This document shows, piece by piece, positions 54,931 through 64,000 of a stretch of DNA of 64,000 nt (its first letter is position 1; each line of letters opens with the position of its first letter). This stretch comes from Lentinula raphanica (lineage: Eukaryota > Basidiomycota > Agaricomycetes > Agaricales > Omphalotaceae), in assembly GCA_027919835.1 (NCBI GenBank), contig JANVFP010000016.1, forward strand, positions 372,001-436,000, in the 5' to 3' direction. A program made the translations under genes and the position numbers. Below the pieces are notes generated by a model that saw nothing but the letters and a program-made list of their open reading frames with translations, had not been told where the DNA came from and did not search any database.

Positions 54931-56970
54931 ATGGAATATCAAAGGTAAGATTTCTATTATTTTATGCTCTTTGTGATTATAGATTAAAATCATACCCAAT
55001 ATTATTTGCGGCAATACTCACCCGTTCACAAAAAGGTAAGATTCATAAGATTGACTTCTGTTCATGTACATACTGAGACCTCATGCTGAGGTAGTAGTAT
55101 ATTCAGCAATGCACAATATACAATAGTCACAGGAGGAGAAGTCAATGCAGCAGGAAGAGATATAAATCGATACTACTGTAAGTGAAATATGAAACTGCAC
55201 CATGCTGACTAGTGACATGACAACATCCAGATTTTGCAACTGATGAAGAAAAGAAACTTCAAAAATGGCTTGCTGCTCCAGATATCTCTGACAATTTTGC
55301 CATTGCTTTAAACCAAAAAGCACTTGGAACAGGCCAATGGATTTTAGTAGATTCTGAGTACCTCAGTTGGAAGAAGGAAGGAAGTATCTTGTGGATTCAA
55401 GGCCAAGGTAATTCATTTGCAGAAGATTAAACCTAAACAGAATACTCATAAGTTATTGTTGCATTGCAGCTGGATCAGGCAAAACATTCTTAGTGTAGGT
55501 TTTTTTTAGAGTTAAATTATTGTTCATCACAGGTTAGTTCAAATTATACTGACTTTCTGTCATTTCAGCACTAGTATTATTGAACATCTCAGGAAAGAAG
55601 ACTCAATGTTTTATTATCACTACTTTGACATCCGTGATAACTCTCAAGTCAAATCAAGTTTCCAAGGATTGTTATTATCTTTGATCTCACAACTGGGTGT
55701 ATCAAATGGAATAATTCATTCTGAATTAAAACGTTTACATGAATGTGCTGCACATGGGCTCTCTTATTCCAGACCTACAGAAGCTGAACTGATGAATACT
55801 CTCACACTCATTTTACAAGATTTAGGAAAAGAGCATCAATTGTATTTAATAATTGATGCTCTAGATGAATGCAAGGAGGTTGATAAAGCCTGGAACTTTT
55901 TTGTCAAAACAGTCAGCTTGAATTTAGCCAGGATCATAATTTCAAGCCGCAATTTGCAACCTGAGTGGTGCAAATATCCTACAATTTTTTTAAAAAATAA
56001 TGAAAAGGTTAATAGAGATATTGCTACATTCCTGAATAGGGAGATATCCTGCATAAGGACAGACTTGGCTGCTGAAGTGAAGGATGAATTAATGAAAAAA
56101 TCAGATGGAAAGTAAGTTCTGAATTTTGTTCATTAAATCACTGACATCTCACAATGTTACTACAGCTTTCTTTACATTGCTCTTCAAGTGAAGACATTGA
56201 AAGGATGTGCTAATCCAAGACAAATACACAAAACACTGACTCAACTACCTTCAAATGTAACTGAATCATATATTCAAGCTCTTCAGAGATGTAAAGAGAA
56301 CAAAAATTCTGAAGATCTACACCATCTTCTTTTATGGCTTTTACATTCTTTGGAGCCTCTCTCCTATGAGCAGGTTGGAGTGATTCTCTCAACTGACTTA
56401 GAATCAAAGGCAATTGACAATGATACTAGACTGCTAATTGGATTAGAAGGAATCATTGATAACAGATTGGTCACTGTTGATGAAAATCATATTGTTCAAC
56501 TTACACATGCTACTGCAAGGGAATTTTTGATGGAAGGCAATAGTGATTTTGATATAAGTCAATTATTCAATTTCAGTTCACAACTGGGACACAATATTAT
56601 AGTCCAGATATGTCTTATTCATCTTATACAACAAGATGACTATACATTTGTCTGGCAAGGTCCACATTATAGCAGACGTATGAATTATCTCACATTTGGA
56701 CAGTATGCAACTGAATATTGGCTGAAGCATAGCCAATGTATTGAAAATATATCAAAAGATACAGCCAAGCTTATTGAGACTTTTTTTGAAAATGTTTCCA
56801 AACAGTCAGGACTACGAATTACCTGGGACCCAATTACAAAGGAACCATCAGAAATCCAACTGAAAAGCAAACAACACACCATTGCAAAATGGATATATTT
56901 TTCAGCAGCAGTTTTTCTGCATTGTGTTTTGTTACTTTTTCAACTGTACAAATTATATAGCTCAATGTGA
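54931..56970 (+). CDS. NACHT NTPase (NLR-like), seven exons, C-terminal hydrophobic segment
   Basis: Exons 54931-54944, 54983-55035, 55091-55177, 55231-55407, 55470-55494, 55569-56111 and 56166-56970, all GT-AG with matching phases; 567 residues with no stop. An N-terminal Asn/Gly segment (SNAQYTIVTGGEVNAAGRDIN) resembles that of the NACHT-ankyrin gene. Then come KWLAAPDIS, Walker A GQAGSGKTFLV (P-loop on a 25-nt exon, same size as in the paralogue), Walker B YLIIDALDEC and the NACHT helical part. No ankyrin repeats; the last 26 residues hold a hydrophobic stretch (WIYFSAAVFLHCVLLLFQLY) that may enter a membrane. As an STAND-type ATPase it would act as a switch in non-self recognition or cell death. 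The short form may be a truncated paralogue or a partner of longer NLRs. Confidence 0.82.
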
Positions 56971-57290
56971 TATATAGAGTACTGTATTTATGAATTGAAT
57001 TTCTATGCATTGATTCAACTTATCAGGAAAATACCCCATAGCCTTGAGTCAGAATGAGTCAACCCTAGTGGCATACTAGGTTGCCTTAAGGCAGTCAAGT
57101 CAACCTATCCACTTGAGTGGCTTGAGTCAAGGTTCAGATTTTTCCTATCCTCAAGTTAACCTGAAGTTTATCTGAATTAACTTGAACCACCTGAGTTTCT
57201 TTCAAAGCAACTTGAGTTTATATCAAGTTCACCAAGTAAACTCAGGACATCATGAAGATATTGGTATAAGCACATAAGGACATTTTATTT
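56971..57290. other. Intergenic with CTTGAGTCAA words; possible old CATCAGG relic
   Basis: Many short CTTGAGT / CAAGTTNACCT words, partly palindromic. 57026-57148 begins TCAGGAAAATACC and ends ATTTTTCCT, and may be a decayed CATCAGG element. No gene. Confidence 0.35.
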
Positions 57291-58010
57291 CTTAAATCTA
57301 TGACAGAAATACATAGCTATAGTGACTGGAGAAGTAACATTAAAGACTCAAGCAGTATAAGAAAAAGTGAATGCCCTGCAGTAGCTTCGGGATAAGCACA
57401 GCATGAATATAATTGAATAAGAATTCACCTGGAAACCTGTACACCTTCCTCCCAGTACCTAAGTAAAATAGTGTGCATCTTGAGCAGTAGAGATGTAATC
57501 TGGGAGGTAGCTAGTACCCTACAATAGCTCCAAAATGAGCTCAGCACAAAGGAAATTGAACAAGAACTCACCTGGAGACCTGTATGTCTTCCTCCTAGTA
57601 CTTAAGTAAGATAAATTGCTAGGTTGTCAGAGAGTACTTGAAGCAGTGGGGATACAATGCAGGGAGTGGATAACACCCTATAGCAGCTCCAAAATGAGCT
57701 CAGCATGAAGGGATTTAGATAAAAACTCACCTGGAAACCTATACACCTTCCTCCTGGTATCTGAATAAAATAGACTGCCACATTATGGGAGAATGCCTTG
57801 AGCAGTGGAGATACAATCTGGGGACCAGTTAACACTATGTAACAGCTTTAAATTGAGCTTAGCATGAAGAGATTTGAATAAGAACTCATCTGGGAACCTA
57901 TATGCCTTCCTCCTGATACTTGAATAAGATAGACTGCTACATTGTGAGAGAATGCCTTGAGTATTAATATTTGTTATAAAAATGAGCTAAGCAGTTGAAT
58001 AAACACTTAC
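57290..58010. repeat. About 159-bp tandem repeat, four diverged units
   Basis: The word CACCTGGARACCT...CCTTCCTCC recurs at about 57427, 57569, 57728 and 57887 (spacing 142, 159 and 159). On the minus strand each unit reads as an open 53-aa module (IVSPLLKAFSHNVAV..., then IPGGRCIGFQV) with a GTGAGTT donor-like word at the same place. 159 is a multiple of three, so the units stay in frame. Whether it is transcribed is unknown. Confidence 0.75.
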
Positions 58011-58455
58011 TGAACAGCCTGAGCATCCAGTAACAATTGTTGAGCTTCTGAAAAAAAGTAAGAAAGAGTGAAAGTGAGGATAGTGAAAGTATAAAGACAA
58101 GAAGCGTCAACCAAATCAACAAAACATAACTTCAACTATCATGTGACTTTGTTTCTGGCAAGTATTTCGACGCCCAGAAAATAACATAAGCTTGCTGACC
58201 ATATAACTTTTAGTAAGAAAAAAGCATGAAAAATTAGCTAATTATTTCAAAAGGACACCTATATTGAGTGTAAGATATCTCAGTTTGACATATCTATTGA
58301 TAACAATTTGAGTTTTGAGGAAACTCAAGAGGTTGCCAGTGAGCAAAACAAAAATGTTGCTTGTAGATATAAAAGGAAACAGCAATGCCAGAAGCAACAA
58401 AAAAGTTGGTTCACATGACCTGCACATGATTTATCACTATGTTATTGCTTTTCTG
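58011..58455. other. Intergenic flank of the copia element
   Basis: No recognised gene or repeat; AT-rich. It ends with CATAT, the left target duplication of the copia element. Confidence 0.4.
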
Positions 58456-58460
58456 CATAT

Positions 58461-58902
58461 TGTTGCAAACGAGTACGATAAGTACGAGTTGGTACTCAGG
58501 CGAACACGAAGAAGTGTTAACGACTGGATTTGGATATACAGTACCTGTTGCAAACGAGTACGATAAGTACGAGTTGGTACTGTAATATATAAATAAGTAT
58601 CGGTCTCGGTCAATATGATAGGTAAAGAACCCACCTCAGGCGAACACGAAGAAGTGTTAACGACTGAGGGGGGTCGACGAAGATTCTAGGAAGATAAGTA
58701 ATCGAATGAAACGATAAGTATATGAAACATGTATGGAGAAAATTTACTGAAACGGTAGAGTCCAACGGTAAGACCAACGGTAGGTGAACGGGGGTAAACT
58801 TAACCAGTAAGTATCGGACATCTTTCGGATAAGGTCAAACGTCTGTATAGTGTAAGTGAGTATGAACACTGAGGGTAGGGGTTCACCAGATATTTCTCAA
58901 CA
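58461..58902 (-). repeat. Copia 3' LTR (left)
   Basis: TGTTGCAAAC...TTTCTCAACA. Contains two internal direct repeats: the first 36 bp return at 58547, and CAGGCGAACACGAAGAAG at 58498 returns near 58637. The same arrangement is in the other LTR and in the old solo LTR at 43021. Confidence 0.92.
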
Positions 58903-58916
58903 CTCCCCCTGAAACC

Positions 58917-61900
58917 CTACTCCGTAAGCCCCAATCCTCTAACAATGTTCAAGACGGCCACTCGAGGAAGAGACTTCGTGAAGATGTCAGCGAGGTTTAG
59001 AGCCGAAGGGACATATTTGTATTCGAGTTCTTTCTCTCGGACGACATCTCGAATCCACGCCCAATTGACGTCAAAGTGTTTGGTTCGGGCATGATGAGTC
59101 GTGGTCTGAGTAAGGGCTAGAGCGCTGAGGTTGTCGATCCAGATTTCAGGTATGCCATCGAGTTGTCGGTTGACTCCTCGTAGAAAGTTAGCCATCCATA
59201 CTGCTTGCTTTCCCGCATGTACCATGGATAAATACTCGGCCTCGGTAGTGGAAAGAGCTACGACACTTTGTTTCTTGGAACTCCACGAAACGGCTCCTCC
59301 TCCGACAAGAAAGACGTACCCCATTGTAGACTTTCTGGTGGGTGCACCATGTTCCTCTTGAATATCAGCGTGGGAGGCATCGGCATATCCGATGAGCTTT
59401 AAGGGCTCGTTGTCAGATTGGATGTTGCGGTGATACTGGTAGGTAATCTTGTAGCTGAGAGTCGATTTGAGGTATGCCAGGATGTGAGTTGCGGCGTTCC
59501 AGTGAATGGGTCGAGCGTCAGATGAGAATCTTTGAAGGAGAGTGACGGCAAATGCGATATCAGGTCGGGTACCTTGAGCGAGGTGGTTCAAGCATCCAAG
59601 AAGGCTCATGTAATCTTTGTCAACCATGAACTGGGCATCTTCGGGAGAGATAGGTGAAGGTTGACTGTTGGAAAGATCGAGCCCTGGTGATAGAGGGGTG
59701 AACTTGGGGGCGCACTCGAGCATCCCGAATCGTTCTAGAGTATTGGTGATGAGTGAGTGTTGGTGAATGGAGATGTTGCCGTTGTCGTGATACTCGAGTC
59801 CGATCCCTAAACAAGTATCTGGTTTTCCATCCTTTCTAAACTCGAACTGTTTTCCTAATTCTTCTTGGACTCTCTCTCCATCGGCTTTAGTCGAGGACGC
59901 TCCCATCACATCATCGGTGTATGTTGAAGTGATCGTTTCACCATCTTCGGTAGCCCGGAATCGAACACATGGGTCAGAGGAAATCAACTGGTGTCCAAGG
60001 TCGCGGTATGTTTGGTCGAGAAGTTTGTACCAGTTGTTCCCAGCATCTTTGGTTCCGTATAAGTTTATTTCTTGCCTAAGAACTGTCTCGCGTCCATCTC
60101 GAAGCCCGTAGTGAGTCTCGTATCCATCAGGAATTCGTAGGTAGTTGGTTGTCTGGGGTTTGGCATTGAGATAGGCTGCCGCAAAGTCTCCCGCCCATAG
60201 TTCTAATCCATAGAAGGCCGCCAGTGCGATAACGAGGCGAACAGATTCATATTGCGCGGTCAGAGAAAACAATTCGAAGTAGTGGACCCCCTTCTTCTGA
60301 GTGTGTCCTTGAGCAATGAGGCGGACTCTTCTTTTCACCACTTTCCCATCTTTGTTTGTGACGACATCAAAGACTAGTCTTGTCCCGATGAGTTTCATCC
60401 AGTCTTCGCGAGGGACTGGAGTAAAGGCTTTTCGGTCATCGAGGCGTCCAATTTCTTTGTCTAACGCTGGTCCCCACAGGTCAAGTCGAGTGATCGCTTC
60501 AGTATACGTTAGCGGTACCCATTTATTGTCAGGTTCTTTGGCAAGTGGTTCGTTTTGGGCAATTAGAGCTGTTATCTCGTCGTCATTGTCGTCAGGGAAA
60601 ATAGGTATGAGCTGGTTGTCGTCTCTGGCCCAATCTTTGCCAAGTTCTCGGGCTCGAGTTTCTTCCTCCATGTACGCCTTAGACTCCTGCATTGCTCGAG
60701 TCGTTGTTCTGGCACGAGTGGATCGTCTGATGGGTTCAGCAGGAGGTAGATCGTTGCGACGAGAGCGGGTAGTCTGATTCTGACGAGGAATTTGATTGGG
60801 GATGGGATTTTCGGACCGGTCCGGGTCAACGTCAACGTCGTTGGCGCTGTCAGGTTGTTGATTTTGACTGTCGACTTCGATATCGCCTACGCTGGACTCC
60901 AAAGTTGGCACTTCGAGGAAACTGAGATCCATATCTTCGTCTTCTCCTGTCTCCCCCTCAACTTCGGACGTCCAGTGTCCTTCACCCTCTTCAAAGATTA
61001 CATCTCTTGACCTCAGCACTTCGTCAGATCCTACCACCTTGCAACGGTAAATACCAGGAGCGTCGTACCCCACGAAGTGACACTTGACTGACTGGTCCTC
61101 TATCTTTCCGACACCCTTCTCAGTTGGGATTTTCACATAGCACATACAGCCCCACACTCGAAGATGACCGACGTCCTGGGTTTTCTTTGTCCAATTCTCT
61201 TCGGGGATTGTGCCGGGATGTCTAGAGGATGGGAGGAGATTGCTCAAGTACGTCGCAGCTGCCCACGCTTCGCACCACCATCGTGATCCAAGTTTAGAGT
61301 CTGTCATCATCGCCCGGGTAGACTCGGTCAACACCCCAATCGCGCGTTTGGCCACCCCGTTTGATGCAGAGGAATAGGCAGCAGTGAACTCGTGTATAAT
61401 CCCATGTTTCTGGAACCAGGCCGACCATAGATGACTACGGAATTCGGGTGCGTTGTCAGTTCGAACTATTTTCAGCTTATACCCTGTCTGACGTTCGGCT
61501 TTCATTTTGTAATCATCCAGGAAATTTAGCGTCATCTCGGCTGTACGGTTGTTGGAGAAGTACGAGGTCTTCTTGGACGTACCGCCATTGACGAGAACCA
61601 TTGCATATGAGTTCCCGCCTGTGGATGTTACTCTGGTGGGCCCAAAAATGTCGACATAGACTCGTTCAAGGGGGTGTTCTTCGGGTTTTTGTTCCCCGTC
61701 GAAAGCGCGTCGCTTATGGTTCGCAATGGTACAGTCCTCGCACTTTCAAATTTCGCCGACTTTGAACTCCATCCCTGTCACAAGATTAACAGTGTTGTTG
61801 ATACGAGTGATTCCAGCATGGCCGAATCTGCGATGCCACAAATTCTTGTCTCCCGGTCGCTGGAGTGAACATGCTGTAAAGGCTACCGGGAAATTCCCAG

Positions 61901-63320
61901 CAAAGGACCCTTCAACCAGATATAGGCCATCACAGAGCCTTCCTGCAAAAACTTCGTGCCCTCCTGGTTCCTTGAATATCATCCTCCCGCCTTTAGTTTC
62001 GACGCTCCATCCTAGGTTATCGAGTACGCTGATTGAGATTAAGTTGGATGCGATAGATGGAGCATGTAAAGCGTTATGGAAAGTGAGGATATGCGCCGTG
62101 TTCTTGTGAACGACTTGTACGTCTACATCCCCTTGGCCGAGAATTTCAAAGCTAACTCCCTTCTTAGACGAATTGCCTACTGATCCCCTCCTATCGACAT
62201 AATTTCGAAACACAGATTTGTCGTGAAAGAAGTGAGCAGTCGCTCCGGAATCTGCGAATGTACGGGCTTCTCCTTTCGGAAGGGAAAAGGGTTCGGATAT
62301 GGTCTTCAGGGTAGTCGCTGACAGAGCGTATACGTTCCCGATTGGGTTCTGCCCGTCATTCGACACGTTCGTAGTGACTTGGTTAGCGACGAGATTGGCG
62401 ACGGGTACATCTCTCTTCCCCTTCCACCACTTCGGGTATTGACCTTGCTTACCCCCTCCGAGTTTCCAGCAATTTTCGATCATGTGTCCTCTCCCTTTGC
62501 AATTAGGATTGGAGCAGATTAGATCAGGGTTCGCAGGTCCTCTGGGTCGATTCTGGGCAAGCATGGCCTTTAACTGTTCTACCTCTGTTTGTAAGGCGGA
62601 TACTCGATCGCCTGGAGTAACGGATACTGCCATGGATTTGGATCCTCCTCCGGCATGTAGGAAGAACTCTTCAAGTCTCGACACAATGACAGAGAAACTC
62701 GGTTCCCCCATCAAATTCCCAGTAGGGACTAACCACGTAGGGGTTCTCGGAAACGAGTCTAGGAAAATGGTGTTGAATTGGGTTGGAGTGATATTGGATC
62801 CACAATCGTTGGCTTCTTTCAAGAGAAGTCGCATCTTTTCAGCATAGCCGCCTTCACCGGCAATCTTCATTCCTTCGACATATCGACACGCGCGTAAGTT
62901 GTCTTCTTTCCTCTGTCTCGCGATCGCCGTAACTTTCTGAAATTCAGTCTCTAGGTGAGACCAAAGTTCGCTCGAAGAGAGTCCGTGAGGGATACCTAAC
63001 CCATCTGGGTTTCGGATATTATTCCAGAGCGTGAGGTACGCTACAGACTCTCGAAGTTCATATTCGAGTAGCGTTGGCGAGGGGTCATTGATCGCGGTAG
63101 CAGGGGTCGATGACTTGGATTCGCTAGTAGAGGTAGTCGATTCCGTCGGTTTCAAGGGCTGATTTTTGGGTATGTTAATCTTCCCTTCCCAGTATAGGTG
63201 AAGTCCTTTCAATCGGCCGGTAGGGAGGATGATCGCTTTAAACGATGCATAGTTCTCGCCGTTGAATTTTTGATCTTCGGGAAGCATTTGGATAGTCGTG
63301 TAATTGCTAGGGACAGACAT
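58917..63320 (-). pseudogene. gag-pol: Copia Gag-Pol polyprotein with one in-frame TGA
   Basis: One frame of 1468 codons: gag (ATG 63320) with capsid-type helices and a CX4CX4HX4C knuckle (CSNPNCKGRGHMIENC), protease (TFADSGATAHF), integrase zinc domain (LWHRRFGHAG, then CEDC), integrase core (VDIFGPTR, IVRTDNAPEF, SSASNGVAKRAIG), RT (KRRVRLIAQGHTQKKGV, YTDDVMGAS) and RNase H (GYADASHAD, VALSTTEAEYLS). TGA at 61746-61748 lies between the His pair and the CEDC of the zinc domain; the frame is unchanged on both sides. The expected catalytic Glu of NGVAER is Lys (complement TTT at 61347-61349). Both changes can be CG to TG/CA transitions. Translated alone, the part after the TGA (to 58917) would lack gag and protease. 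Confidence 0.93.
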
Positions 63321-63409
63321 GGCGTAGGCGATGGCTAGGTAAGAGCAATGTATCTTTTGAGTCGTTCGGATAATATACTAAAAGTTCGTGTTCGGGTGTG
63401 CAGTGTTTA

Positions 63410-63428
63410 AAGCGCGGGGCCCATAACC
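63410..63428 (-). other. Copia primer binding site
   Basis: Reading inward from the 5' LTR on the minus strand, the first bases are GGTTATGGGCCCCGCG. This resembles the site of Drosophila copia, which is primed by a half initiator tRNA-Met cut in the anticodon loop, not by the 3' end of a tRNA. The match is from memory. Confidence 0.6.
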
Positions 63429-63870
63429 TGTTGCAAACAAGTATGATAAGTACGAGTTGGTACTCAGGCGAACACGAAGAAGTGTTAACGACTGGATTTG
63501 GATATACAGTACCTGTTGCAAACGAGTACGATAAGTACGAGTTGGTACTGTAATATATAAATAAGTATCGGTCTCGGTCAATATGATAGGTAAAGAACCC
63601 ACCTCAGGCGAACATGAAGAAGTGTTAACGACTGAGGGGGGTCGACGAAGATTCTAGGAAGATAAGTAATCGAATGAAACGATAAGTATATGAAACATGT
63701 ATGGAGAAAATTTACTGAAACGGTAGAGTCCAACGGTAAGACCAACGGTAGGTGAACGGGGGTAAACTTAACCAGTAAGTATCGGACATCTTTCGGATAA
63801 GGTCAAACGTCTGTATAGTGTAAGTGAGTATGAACACTGAGGGTAGGGGTTCACCAGATATTTCTCGACA
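63429..63870 (-). repeat. Copia 5' LTR (right)
   Basis: Identical to the left LTR except at four places, each a CG in one copy and TG or CA in the other. It holds the promoter for the minus-strand transcript. Confidence 0.92.
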
Positions 63871-63875
63871 CATAT

Positions 63876-64000
63876 CTTGTCTTCATCTTATTCATTATGA
63901 GAGATCCTAGGTGCATCTTGAAGCCCTGAAAGAGAGCTATTCATTTTATTTACTTGCATTCCATCAGCTAATATCATCATGTCATTATTGCCTGTTTATA
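63876..64000. other. Unique sequence to window end
   Basis: Follows the right CATAT duplication; continues the target sequence seen left of 58455. No feature recognised. Confidence 0.4.

Larger units (their letters stand above)
58461..63870 (-). mobile_element. Ty1/copia retrotransposon, complete with LTRs
   Basis: 442-bp LTRs (58461-58902, 63429-63870) with TG...CA ends, a perfect 5-bp duplication CATAT (58456-58460, 63871-63875) and one polyprotein frame on the minus strand. The LTRs differ at only four sites (0.9%), so the insertion is young. The polypurine tract (complement of CTCCCCCTG) is next to the left LTR and a primer site GGTTATGGGCCC next to the right one. The polyprotein has one TGA and a changed integrase Glu, so it is probably defective. 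Confidence 0.95.

Overview
The window looks like a TE-rich stretch of a basidiomycete nuclear genome, most likely an Agaricomycete. The support is: short GT-AG introns of about 50-70 nt, a eukaryotic tRNA-Asn with an intron, F-box and Zn2Cys6 proteins of agaric type, NACHT proteins with a P-loop followed by ankyrin repeats, and chromodomain Ty3/gypsy, Ty1/copia and probable DIRS/Ngaro retroelements. The assignment rests on reading the sequence only; no database search was run.

Layout. 1-10.5 kb is ordinary gene space: a small two-exon gene (311-867), an F-box-like family protein (913-2076), a predicted secreted protein (2753-3869), a four-exon Zn2Cys6 protein on the minus strand (4840-7212) with a decayed duplicate of its zinc cluster beside it, a hAT-type MITE (7510-7994), a frame-disrupted F-box gene (8194-9752) and tRNA-Asn(GTT) (10415-10499). 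11.1-31.9 kb is one chromovirus (R1) with about 587-bp LTRs. It has been broken by at least six events: an insertion in its 5' LTR (itself hit again), an insertion in gag, three giant foldback elements and a half foldback joined to a pol deletion. R1 carries a spliced antisense gene for a Zn2Cys6/coiled-coil protein between pol and the 3' LTR. 31.9-36 kb is a 5'-truncated chromovirus (R2), and 36.1-37.2 kb is the 3' end of a third gypsy element (R3).

37.7-43.0 kb is a NACHT-ankyrin (NLR-like) gene with about 33 nearly identical ankyrin repeats, now broken by two frameshifts, a nonsense codon and an LTR. 44.8-50.2 kb holds gag and the first part of RT of a probable DIRS/Ngaro element, split by a 3.0-kb foldback. 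50.2-54.3 kb is a nested pile of a foldback arm and members of a second element family with ends CATCAGGAAAAA and 2-bp target duplications. 54.9-57.0 kb is a second, intact-looking seven-exon NACHT gene without ankyrins that ends in a hydrophobic segment. 57.3-58.0 kb is a 159-bp tandem repeat, and 58.5-63.9 kb is a young copia element with a CATAT target duplication.

Three things stand out. (1) The NACHT pair shares exon phases, a 25-nt P-loop exon and the same TATATAAGGACT promoter word, as expected of a duplicated fungal NLR family; one copy carries a homogenised ankyrin array. (2) There is a family of 2.5-3.1 kb non-coding, almost fully palindromic elements with CAGCTG ends and 7-bp target duplications. 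(3) All four differences between the copia LTRs are CpG transitions, and both R1 and copia have a Lys codon where the integrase catalytic Glu should be, in a context explained by the same CpG change. This points to cytosine-methylation-linked decay of transposons.
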